From: Anaerolineaceae bacterium
GTDB taxonomy: Bacteria; Chloroflexota; Anaerolineae; Anaerolineales; Anaerolineaceae
Length of the DNA stretch: 34,875 nt
Direction of reading: 5' to 3'
Assembly (NCBI GenBank): GCA_003446605.1
Contig: DMDF01000017.1
Span: forward strand, 1 to 34,875
Shown in pieces: positions 16,099 through 23,131 of this stretch (the first letter of the stretch is position 1; the number at the start of each line of letters is the position of its first letter). Position numbers and translations under genes: made by a program. The notes below the pieces were generated by a model. That model saw only the letters and a list, made by a program, of their open reading frames with translations, was not told where the DNA came from and did no database searches.

Positions 16099-17133
16099 TT
16101 ACCACGTCTTTCTCTTGGTGCGCCGCAGAATATATAGGAAAAATGGTGCTCCTAGCAAGGTGGTGATCACTCCCACAGGGATTTCCTGCGGGGCGAGCAG
16201 TTTGCGGGCAGCAATATCTGCTAGCAGCAGAAAAATTGCCCCTCCCAGTGCTGAGTAGGGTAGAATCTGGCGATAATCGTTCCCTACCATGCGCCGCAGG
16301 ATGTGGGGGACAACCAGACCAACGAAAGCGATCGTACCGGAGAAAGCAACTGCAGCAGCTGTGGTTAAACTGGCAGCCAAGATGATCGCCAGACGAACTT
16401 TTTTCACCGGCACGCCCATTTGCTGAGCCTCTTCATCCCCGAATTGCATTACATTTAACTGGTAGCCCATGCTGATCAAAGCAGTGATGCCTACCAGAAT
16501 GTAGGGTGCGGCTGCCAGAACGGGCTTCCAACCCACCAGGGTGCTGCCACCCATCATCCAAACGATCGCGCGTCGTAATTCCCCTCCGGCATTGAGGAGT
16601 AAGAATGATGTCAGGGCATTGGAGAAGGAACTGACCGCAACACCTGCCAGAATGAGCGTGGTATTGTGGATGGTCTTCCCCACTTTTGCCAGAGAATAAA
16701 CCAGAATGACTGCCAGCATAGCTCCGCTGAAGGCGCTGATAGGAATCGCGAAATAGCCCTGAAGCTCCTGCGGCCATTGGATGGTCATAGCGATGATGGA
16801 CCCCAACCCTGCCCCCGATGCTACCCCGATCAGGTATGGATCCGCCAATGGGTTCTGAAAAAGACCTTGGTAAGCGCCGCCGCTGGTTGCCAGGGCAGCG
16901 CCCACCAGCATTACTAAAAGAGTGCGGGGAATACGTAATTGAAACAGGATATTGGCATATTTTTCTTGCCTAGCTGAGAGGGTGATTCCACCTACCACCC
17001 TCTCACGCAGAATTGTGAAAAAGTCACGCATAGGAATATTGACACTTCCAAGCACAATGCTGAGAAGCACAGCGATCAGAACACCTGCCCCCAGGATGAG
17101 GCCCCACTTTGGCAGGGTGTTCTCCTTTTTCAT
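16099..17133 (-). CDS. btuC: ABC transporter permease, BtuC/FecCD family
   Basis: A 344-residue permease with about nine or ten hydrophobic helices, the usual layout of BtuC-type importers. Family landmarks are LRIPRTLLVMLVGAALATSG near residue 70, GLFQNPLADPYLIGVASGAG following it, FVGLVVPHILRR near 278, and LLADIAARKL with PVGVITTLLGAPFF near the end. The start overlaps the btuF stop as ATGA, so translation is coupled. It forms the membrane channel for the lipoprotein-delivered substrate. Confidence 0.93.
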   Translation of the reverse strand: MKKENTLPKWGLILGAGVLIAVLLSIVLGSVNIPMRDFFTILRERVVGGITLSARQEKYANILFQLRIPRTLLVMLVGAALATSGGAYQGLFQNPLADPYLIGVASGAGLGSIIAMTIQWPQELQGYFAIPISAFSGAMLAVILVYSLAKVGKTIHNTTLILAGVAVSSFSNALTSFLLLNAGGELRRAIVWMMGGSTLVGWKPVLAAAPYILVGITALISMGYQLNVMQFGDEEAQQMGVPVKKVRLAIILAASLTTAAAVAFSGTIAFVGLVVPHILRRMVGNDYRQILPYSALGGAIFLLLADIAARKLLAPQEIPVGVITTLLGAPFFLYILRRTKRKTW

Positions 17134-18080
17134 TCAAAAACCTCTGGATGGATGACCTGCGCCAGTGCTTCCAACCCATCGATCAGACGTGGACCGGGAC
17201 GCGCCAGCAGATTATCGTCAAATGGAAACACATTTCCAGATTGAACAGCGCTCAGTGTGCTCCACCCTTCACGGTCAACAAGGCTTTCAGGGGTGATGCC
17301 CCATATAGAATCACCCAGTAGGATAATATCAGGATCCTGGATGAGCAACTCTTCCAAGCTGATCTGTGCCCAGGAAGTTTCCATGGCATCTCCCACATTT
17401 TTTCCCCCCGCCATCTGGATCAGAGTACTGTAGAAAGTATCCTGCCCTGGAGTATACGGTTTGGTGGGGTCGGTTGCATCCAATTCGTAAAAAACGGTTG
17501 GAGTGGTTGTGGCATTTTCAATGGTTGAAACGATTACCGCCACCCGCTCTGTAGCTTCGCTGATGACCTGTTGGGCGGCATCCTCATGACCACTCAATAA
17601 ACCTACATCCTGGATAGTTGTATAGAGGTCATCCAGAGTGAGTGGGTTCTTGATGTAAAAAACCTGGATGCCCAAATCTTCAATAGATTGCACCAGTTCC
17701 GCCGTGTTGATCTCAGCAGCCAGAACCAGATCTGGTTCAAGGCTGAGCAGCATTTCAAGGTTGTATTCTGAGTAACCACCACCGATATCGGGCAGAGCGG
17801 AGGCATCTGCTGGATAATCGGAAAAGCTGTCTCTGCCGACAACTTGATCACCGGCACCCACGACATAAAGCAACTCGGTATTTGAAGGGGAGAGGCTCAC
17901 AATTCGGGTTGCCGGGCTTGCAAGGATTACTTCCCGCCCCAGACCATCCGTCAAGACTATGGAGGTGGAAACCCCTTCCATTGGCGCTTCTATCTCCGCC
18001 GTGTTGGTTGTGGATCCACAGCCAGCTAAAACAGAACTGATCAGGATCAAAGGAAGCAGGATTTTTAAAAGTCTTTTCAT
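17130..18080 (-). CDS. btuF: Cobalamin-type ABC substrate-binding lipoprotein
   Basis: A 316-residue class III periplasmic-binding-type lipoprotein. The signal peptide ends in the perfect lipobox LAGC with Cys21. The body has the BtuF/FepB pattern: LGREVILASPATRIVSLSPSNTE, VVGRDSFSDYP, then LLSLEPDLVLAAE, and near the end IILLGDS with an ARPGPRLIDGLEAL helix. I prefer ATG 18080 over the in-frame ATG 18092, because a GGAG lies six bases before the former. The gene heads the btuFCD operon. Its leader carries a promoter, a cobalamin riboswitch and a short ORF. Confidence 0.92.
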   Translation of the reverse strand: MKRLLKILLPLILISSVLAGCGSTTNTAEIEAPMEGVSTSIVLTDGLGREVILASPATRIVSLSPSNTELLYVVGAGDQVVGRDSFSDYPADASALPDIGGGYSEYNLEMLLSLEPDLVLAAEINTAELVQSIEDLGIQVFYIKNPLTLDDLYTTIQDVGLLSGHEDAAQQVISEATERVAVIVSTIENATTTPTVFYELDATDPTKPYTPGQDTFYSTLIQMAGGKNVGDAMETSWAQISLEELLIQDPDIILLGDSIWGITPESLVDREGWSTLSAVQSGNVFPFDDNLLARPGPRLIDGLEALAQVIHPEVFE

Positions 18081-18134
18081 TATTTTCTCCATGAATTTCG
18101 AGTATTTAAATTAAAAAATCCGTCTTTTGACAGA

Positions 18135-18158
18135 TCAGGGCTTGCTTCTTTTTATCAC
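18135..18158 (-). CDS. Possible 7-codon leader peptide before btuF
   Basis: On the minus strand a perfect anti-16S match AGGAGGTGA (18162-18170) is followed, six bases after AGGAGG, by GTG and the codons for IKRSKP, then TGA. It lies between the riboswitch aptamer and btuF. It may be a translated leader, or the Shine-Dalgarno may belong to the riboswitch expression platform. Expression is unproven. Confidence 0.3.
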   Translation of the reverse strand: MIKRSKP

Positions 18159-18198
18159 CAGTCACCTCCTATCCACGAGAGCGTGTTAGTTATATTTC

Positions 18199-18321
18199 GT
18201 TCTGGTGGTCGACCTGGCTTGGTAGTAAACCTTACAGTTGCGGGACAGCACCGGACTTTCTAATCAATAGAGCACCGGTTTCGCCTTTTTGTCCTTCCAT
18301 CCGGGGAAAGGACACCAGAAC
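18199..18321 (-). ncRNA. Cobalamin riboswitch aptamer
   Basis: The minus strand shows the cobalamin (B12) aptamer hallmarks in order. The closing P1 helix is a perfect 9-bp pairing of GTTCTGGTG (18313-18321) with CACCAGAAC (18199-18207). A hairpin GTCCTT/AAGGAC is at 18291-18313, ACCGGTGCTC follows, and then CCCGCAACTGTAAGG (18230-18244) and a B12-box-like GCCAGGTCGACCACC (18204-18218). It lies 119 bases upstream of btuF. No clear intrinsic terminator follows; sequestration of the ribosome-binding site (or of the Shine-Dalgarno at 18162-18170) is the more likely mode. Confidence 0.9.
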
Positions 18322-18334
18322 ACGATTAAGGATT

Positions 18335-18363
18335 ATTGTATTCAGATAGAGCATATCAGTCAA
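18335..18363 (-). promoter_or_regulatory. Sigma-70 promoter of the btuFCD operon
   Basis: Minus strand: -35 TTGACT (18358-18363), exactly 17 bases, then -10 TACAAT (18335-18340). The predicted start is about seven bases on, just before the riboswitch P1 helix, which supports both calls. Confidence 0.75.
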
Positions 18364-18534
18364 GCGTGTCTTACAAGAAGCTTTGTTAAAAGAGGGAAAT
18401 GCAGTTCGCATCACGAAACATGGGTTAAAGCTTAAAATTACGACATGCTTCCTTATGGTCTCCATGTGAGTGTGTTATACATTGTTGTATGGCTGTAGCA
18501 TCAACAGCTCGGAATCCACCGGTTATCTTCATGA

Positions 18535-18540
18535 TAAAAT
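18535..18540 (+). promoter_or_regulatory. -10-like box before metG
   Basis: TAAAAT lies 28 bases before the metG ATG. The -35 region is poor. The rest of the gap between the btu promoter and metG (about 18364-18534) shows no gene or clear hairpin. Confidence 0.35.
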
Positions 18541-18568
18541 CGAGATTATTCTTAATTGGAGAGCTTTC

Positions 18569-20350
18569 ATGTCTGAAAACATCCTTGTTGCTGTTGCTTG
18601 GCCGTATGCAAATGCCGAGATTCATGCTGGGAACCTGGTGGGTTCCTACTTACCGGCAGATATCGTTGCCAGATATCATCGTCTTAAAGGGAACAAGGTG
18701 TTAATGGTGTCGGGTAGTGATGCTCACGGTACTCCTATTACAGTCCGCGCGGATGCAGAAGGAACTACCTCTCAGGCAGTCTATCAACGGTATCACACCG
18801 GATTTTTAGAATTATTCCAGAGCATGGGAATTTCCTACGATCTGTTCACATCTACCCATACCAGCAATCATTTTGCGACATCGCAAACCATGTTTACCAC
18901 TCTGCTGAAGAATGGATTTTTATATAAGGAAAAGCAATTCCAATGGTATTCGCCCTCCCAAAAACGATTCTTGCCTGACCGCTATGTAGAAGGAACCTGT
19001 TATTTGTGCGGTTTTGAAGGTGCGCGCAGTGATCAGTGTGATAATTGCGGGAATCTACTGGAAGCATCGAAGTTGCTGAATCCGCGCAGTAAGATTGATG
19101 GATCAGTACCGGAATTACGTGAAACCGAACATTTCTTCTTGGATCTGGCAACACTCCAGCAGGACGTGACCGATTTTCTGAACGAAAGGCAGAATTACTG
19201 GCGTCCCAATGTGGTTCGCCAATCCTTGGGGCAAATACAGACGGAAGGACTGCGTGGCAGACCCATCACACGCGATCTCGATTGGGGCATCCCCGTCCCT
19301 CTAGAAGGATGGGATCAAAAATGCCTGTATGTGTGGTTTGAGGCTGTTATTGGATATCTTTCCGCTTCCATAGAATGGAGCAAGCTGGAAGGTAACAACG
19401 CTGCCTGGCGGGATTGGTGGAAAAATGAGAAAGCCAAGACCTTCTATTTCATTGGAAAAGACAATATTCCATTTCATGCCATCATCTGGCCGGCTGAACT
19501 GATCGGGGTAGGTAAGCAATTTGATGAATTGTATGGGGAAAAAGACCCTCAAAAATTTGTTTTGCCGTATGATGTACCAGCTAACGAATTCTTGAACCTG
19601 GAAGGGAAGAAGATCTCAGGCAGCCGTAATTGGGCTGTATGGGGAAAAGATTTTCTCTCTCGTTATGACCCGGATGCCTTTCGATATTATCTGACTTCCA
19701 TCATGCCTGAAACCCGCGATTCAGATTGGGATTGGGAGGAGTTCTATCATCGCAATAATGATGAATTGGTGGCGACATGGGGCAATTTAGCCAATCGGGT
19801 GTTATCCTTCGCCTATAAATATTGGGAGGGAGTGGTTCCCGACCCAGGAGCACTGACCACCATTGATATCCAGCTTTTGGAGACGATTGAAGGAGGGTTT
19901 GACAGTGTCGGGCGCGAATTGGAACAGGTGCATCTGCGTGCTGCTTTAGCCGAGGTGATGCGTCTGGCGAGTGAGGTCAATAAATACCTGGATCAAACTG
20001 CTCCCTGGACGAGCATCAAAGAGGATAAACTGGCAGCAGCCAGAGCTATTTTTGTTGCTATGAAAGCGATCGATTCCCTGAAGATTATGTTTGCACCGTT
20101 CTTACCCTTTACCAGCCAGCAGCTGCACGAATTTCTAGGTTATTCCGATCAGTTATTTGGCACGCAGCATGTTGAAGAGGTTCAGGATGACCTAGGAAGC
20201 CATACCATCTTGCGTTACGATCCTTCTTCTGCGGCAGGAGAATGGAAAGCGAGTGACCTGCAACCCGGAGCTCGATTTATCAAACCAGCTCCCTTATTCA
20301 AAAAATTGGATGAAAGCATCATTGCAGAAGAACGCCAAAGATTGGGATAA
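18569..20350 (+). CDS. metG: Methionyl-tRNA synthetase
   Basis: A 593-residue class I synthetase charging tRNA-Met. The open frame extends 33 codons further upstream, but ATG 18569 has a GGAGAG at proper spacing and opens with MSENILVAVAWPYANAE, the family N-terminus. The HIGH-equivalent is HAGN (19-22). The zinc knuckle holds four Cys (CYLCGFEGA and QCDNCG, around residues 140-158). The KMSKS loop is KISGS near 347-351. The C-terminal part is the helical anticodon-binding domain. There is no EMAP-II-like tRNA-binding extension, so this is the short form. It is convergent with pncC, the two stops being two bases apart. Confidence 0.95.
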   Translation: MSENILVAVAWPYANAEIHAGNLVGSYLPADIVARYHRLKGNKVLMVSGSDAHGTPITVRADAEGTTSQAVYQRYHTGFLELFQSMGISYDLFTSTHTSNHFATSQTMFTTLLKNGFLYKEKQFQWYSPSQKRFLPDRYVEGTCYLCGFEGARSDQCDNCGNLLEASKLLNPRSKIDGSVPELRETEHFFLDLATLQQDVTDFLNERQNYWRPNVVRQSLGQIQTEGLRGRPITRDLDWGIPVPLEGWDQKCLYVWFEAVIGYLSASIEWSKLEGNNAAWRDWWKNEKAKTFYFIGKDNIPFHAIIWPAELIGVGKQFDELYGEKDPQKFVLPYDVPANEFLNLEGKKISGSRNWAVWGKDFLSRYDPDAFRYYLTSIMPETRDSDWDWEEFYHRNNDELVATWGNLANRVLSFAYKYWEGVVPDPGALTTIDIQLLETIEGGFDSVGRELEQVHLRAALAEVMRLASEVNKYLDQTAPWTSIKEDKLAAARAIFVAMKAIDSLKIMFAPFLPFTSQQLHEFLGYSDQLFGTQHVEEVQDDLGSHTILRYDPSSAAGEWKASDLQPGARFIKPAPLFKKLDESIIAEERQRLG

Positions 20351-20352
20351 AA

Positions 20353-20859
20353 TCAATTAGGTAGATCAAGAAGCCAATTATAGGCGCCGAGTAAAGCCTG
20401 GTCGACGCTTTGATTTTTGATGAGGATGCGATCGCCTTGAAATTGAAAAGAGGTTGCGCGCAGGTCGTTATTGAAGAACCATCCGATCCATACAAATCCA
20501 ACAGGCTTGGTGGGTGTGCCGCCGTCTGGTCCTGCAATTCCGGATACAGCGATAGTAATCAACTTTGACGCATCACAGATAGACTCAAGGTTGTGTGCTA
20601 CCCCAAACGCCATTTCAACCACAGTTTCCCGACTGACAGCACCGTAGCGATTGAGTGTTTCTTCTTTTACCCCCAACCATTGCATTTTCGAGGGGTAAGA
20701 GTAAGTGACCATTCCGCCCAGGAAATAGGCGGAAGAACCTGGTATATCTGTGATGCGGTTGGCGATCAAGCCCCCCGTACAGGATTCGGCGGTGGCAAGA
20801 TACATCCTCTTTTGTATTAGCAGTGCCCCGAGCAGTGCCTCTATCTTTTCTGAAGCCAT
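20353..20859 (-). CDS. pncC: Nicotinamide-nucleotide amidase (CinA C-terminal domain protein)
   Basis: A 168-residue stand-alone CinA C-terminal domain, an amidase that turns NMN into nicotinate mononucleotide in NAD recycling. Landmarks are ATAESCTGGL with the catalytic Ser26 and Thr28, then FLGGMVTYS, and GIAGPDGGTPTKPVG. ATG 20859 is chosen over the upstream in-frame 20943 because the family begins near this residue and because TATAAT (20866-20871) ends six bases before it. There is no ribosome-binding site, so the transcript is probably leaderless. The N-terminal MoaB-like domain of full-length CinA is absent. Confidence 0.88.
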   Translation of the reverse strand: MASEKIEALLGALLIQKRMYLATAESCTGGLIANRITDIPGSSAYFLGGMVTYSYPSKMQWLGVKEETLNRYGAVSRETVVEMAFGVAHNLESICDASKLITIAVSGIAGPDGGTPTKPVGFVWIGWFFNNDLRATSFQFQGDRILIKNQSVDQALLGAYNWLLDLPN

Positions 20860-20865
20860 ATTTTG

Positions 20866-20871
20866 ATTATA
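20866..20871 (-). promoter_or_regulatory. -10 box of pncC, leaderless layout
   Basis: The minus strand reads TATAAT, then CAAAAT, then the pncC ATG, the same six-base distance as at miaB and the C39 gene. The -35 is not obvious. Confidence 0.5.
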
Positions 20872-20935
20872 ACGGTATCGAGTCAAAAACATGAAAAATT
20901 CACAAAATATATGCACAATAACAATCTGATGACGC

Positions 20936-20964
20936 TTGACCATAAAAATTCGGCATGTTATGAT
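20936..20964 (+). promoter_or_regulatory. Sigma-70 promoter of the 20982 LysM-M23 gene
   Basis: TTGACC (20936-20941), a 17-base spacer and TATGAT (20959-20964). The start codon is 17 bases after the -10, with a GAGG between. Confidence 0.7.
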
Positions 20965-20981
20965 GGCGCAGCGAGGTTTGA

Positions 20982-22196
20982 ATGGATGAAAATATTACAT
21001 CGCATGATGTTCATGAAACACAAGAATTAAAGAAGCAAGAACAGGTAGAGGAAATTCCCCAATTCCTCACGCTGTGGGACCGCTTCTGGAAACGGATACA
21101 GAAGATTGGTTTACACGATGTGGTTTCACGGATTACCACAATTCTGCTCACCATTGTCATGGTGGCACTCATCATCTGGGTCATGAAAACTTTTTTCTTG
21201 CCAGAAGAAAAGATCGTCATAACCGCCAGCGGCGGTACGTATGACTCGGGTGAGGATGTGGAAACTGCAGATCTGTTATTACCGGCTTATGAAGGTGTGG
21301 CTCCTGTGGAAGGGATTTCCAGGTCATCCGAGATCAAAACCAGCATAGATGAAGAAGTGCCCTCTCGTTACGATGTTGTGGAATATGAGGTTGTCGCTGG
21401 TGATACTTTGATTGGGATTGCAGAACACTTTGGGTTGGAACCTGAAACGATTTTATGGTGCAATTACGACACCCTCCTCGATAATCCGGCAGCCATTTAT
21501 CCCGGGCAGGTGCTCAAGATCTATCCTACCGATGGGACAACCTATCGCTGGATGGAAGGTGATGGTCTGAATGGTGTCTCTACAGGATTGAATATTACCC
21601 CTGAGGCTATCATCGAATGGCCTGGCAATCATCTCAGCTACGAAACGATCGGCGATTACGCGAACCCCAATATCGAAGTGGGAACCCTGATCTTCGCACC
21701 CGGTGGAACCCGCAGCTATTATGACTGGACAGCTGCCCTGTTTGTACGAACGGATGTTGCCACATCGCGCATTCTGGGACCGGGACATTGTGAAGCAGTT
21801 TACAGTGGACCCATCGGAACGGAAGCCTTTGTCTGGCCTACTTCCGCAACCTATATCTCCGGATATGAATACACACCTGAATTTAATCACTGGGGTATTG
21901 ATATTGGTGGTGATCTGGGCAACCCGATCTATGCCGCTGATGCGGGTGTGATCGTTTATGCCGGTTGGAATGATTGGGGGTATGGAAATGTGATCGTTAT
22001 AGATCATGGCAATGGCTGGCAGACGCTCTATGCCCATCTAAACGAGGTCTACGGCAATTGTGGTGATTATATCAATTTTGGAGGGCAGTTGATCGGCACC
22101 ATGGGCAGCACGGGCAATTCCAGCGGACCGCACCTGCACTTTGAAATGAGCTTGAACGGTAATCGCATGAATCCACATCGCTATTACCCATACTAG
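20982..22196 (+). CDS. LysM-domain M23 peptidoglycan metallopeptidase (first copy)
   Basis: A 404-residue protein. A charged cytoplasmic N-terminus of about 50 residues is followed by a transmembrane helix (ILLTIVMVALIIWVM, about 50-66) and an acidic linker. A LysM repeat starts at VEYEVVAGDTLIGIAE (about 131-175) and a weaker second one follows (about 180-225). The C-terminal M23 domain has HWGIDIGG (zinc His and Asp, about 303-307) and GPHLHFEMS (about 381-389), a complete site. It should act outside the membrane on peptidoglycan. It is a paralogue of the 25713-26819 protein with the same domain order. A strong terminator at 22202-22233 follows. Confidence 0.9.
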   Translation: MDENITSHDVHETQELKKQEQVEEIPQFLTLWDRFWKRIQKIGLHDVVSRITTILLTIVMVALIIWVMKTFFLPEEKIVITASGGTYDSGEDVETADLLLPAYEGVAPVEGISRSSEIKTSIDEEVPSRYDVVEYEVVAGDTLIGIAEHFGLEPETILWCNYDTLLDNPAAIYPGQVLKIYPTDGTTYRWMEGDGLNGVSTGLNITPEAIIEWPGNHLSYETIGDYANPNIEVGTLIFAPGGTRSYYDWTAALFVRTDVATSRILGPGHCEAVYSGPIGTEAFVWPTSATYISGYEYTPEFNHWGIDIGGDLGNPIYAADAGVIVYAGWNDWGYGNVIVIDHGNGWQTLYAHLNEVYGNCGDYINFGGQLIGTMGSTGNSSGPHLHFEMSLNGNRMNPHRYYPY

Positions 22197-22201
22197 CAGT
22201 T

Positions 22202-22233
22202 AAGGAGAGGGAAATACCATCTTCCCTCTCCTT
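22202..22233 (+). terminator. Terminator of the LysM-M23 gene
   Basis: A perfect 12-bp stem (22202-22213 with 22222-22233, AAGGAGAGGGAA/TTCCCTCTCCTT), an 8-base loop and TTTTCTTTCT after it. It begins six bases after the stop codon. Confidence 0.92.
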
Positions 22234-22248
22234 TTTTCTTTCTCCCGC

Positions 22249-22254
22249 TATAAT
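22249..22254 (+). promoter_or_regulatory. -10-like box before the MEMO1-family gene
   Basis: TATAAT lies 17 bases before ATG 22272, with AGGAGG at 22261-22266 between them. The preceding terminator means this gene needs its own promoter, but no -35 is clear. Confidence 0.4.
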
Positions 22255-22271
22255 TGATTCAGGAGGCAAAT

Positions 22272-23114
22272 ATGCTAAAAAATACGGATGAAATCCGTCC
22301 ATCTGCTATTGCCGGGACCTGGTATAGTGATGATGCGAAAAAACTTCAGGATGAGATCTCAACATATATCATGCAAGCAAAAATTCCTCCCCTGCATGGT
22401 AGGGTAATTGGGCTGATCTCTCCACATGCGGGGTATCGCTACTCTGGACCAACTGCAGGGTATGCCTATCGGGCAGTTCTGGAAAAGCAATTTGACATTG
22501 TGGCGATTTTTTCACCCTTCCATGCTTATACTCCCGTTAAATTACTGACCAGCGCGCATGCCTACTATCAAACCCCCCTGGGATTGGTGCCGGTCGCGCA
22601 GGACCTTGTGAACGGATTTCAAGAAAAAATAGCTCTGCAGGGATTGAATGTTGAGTTTATTTCCTACGATGAGGAACACTCATTAGAAATTCAACTGCCT
22701 TTCCTGCAAACTGCTTTGAAAGGTTCCTTTGAACTATTTCCCCTGATGGTACGAACTCATGACATGGATGAGATCGAAACGATTGCGCAAGCAGCAGCAG
22801 ATATAACGAACGGGAAAAATGTATTATGGGTTGCCAGTACGGATTTATCCCACTTCTACAACCAGAAAACAGCCGCTATGCTGGATGATGAAATGTTAAG
22901 ACGAATATCTACATTTTCTCCTCAGCTGGTATTGGATGCCGAAAAAGAAAGTAGAGCTTTTGCATGTGGGGCGGGAGCGGTGGCTGTTGTATTGAGCATA
23001 ACCCGAAAACTGGGAGCAACAACTGTACAAATTCTGCACTACAGCACGTCTGCAGAGGGCACGGGTGATACTTCTTCGGTGGTGGGCTACGGAGCAGCAA
23101 CAATTGAGTCGTAA
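22272..23114 (+). CDS. MEMO1-family protein (AmmeMemoRadiSam system protein B)
   Basis: A 280-residue MEMO1-like protein, a fold related to extradiol dioxygenases. Landmarks are REASAIAGTWYS-like RPSAIAGTWYS at 10-19, GLISPHAGYRYSG with His52, the HAYTPVKL and YYQTPLG segments, EEHSLEIQLPFLQ, VASTDLSHF and a late CGAGAV with the conserved Cys. ATG 22272 is chosen because AGGAGG precedes it by five bases; the frame also opens from a TTG at 22254. In many bacteria this protein is encoded with AMMECR1 and a radical-SAM partner. Neither is in this window. The reaction is not established. Confidence 0.88.
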   Translation: MLKNTDEIRPSAIAGTWYSDDAKKLQDEISTYIMQAKIPPLHGRVIGLISPHAGYRYSGPTAGYAYRAVLEKQFDIVAIFSPFHAYTPVKLLTSAHAYYQTPLGLVPVAQDLVNGFQEKIALQGLNVEFISYDEEHSLEIQLPFLQTALKGSFELFPLMVRTHDMDEIETIAQAAADITNGKNVLWVASTDLSHFYNQKTAAMLDDEMLRRISTFSPQLVLDAEKESRAFACGAGAVAVVLSITRKLGATTVQILHYSTSAEGTGDTSSVVGYGAATIES

Positions 23115-23131
23115 TAGGATTTCTTGATCGC

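Noticed and set aside
18470..18568. N-terminal extension of metG by 33 codons
   Set aside because: The extra residues have no family match, while ATG 18569 has a ribosome-binding site and the standard N-terminus.
21453..22037. Open frame of 194 codons on the minus strand
   Set aside because: Antisense to the LysM-M23 gene, which has a promoter, a terminator and full domain matches.
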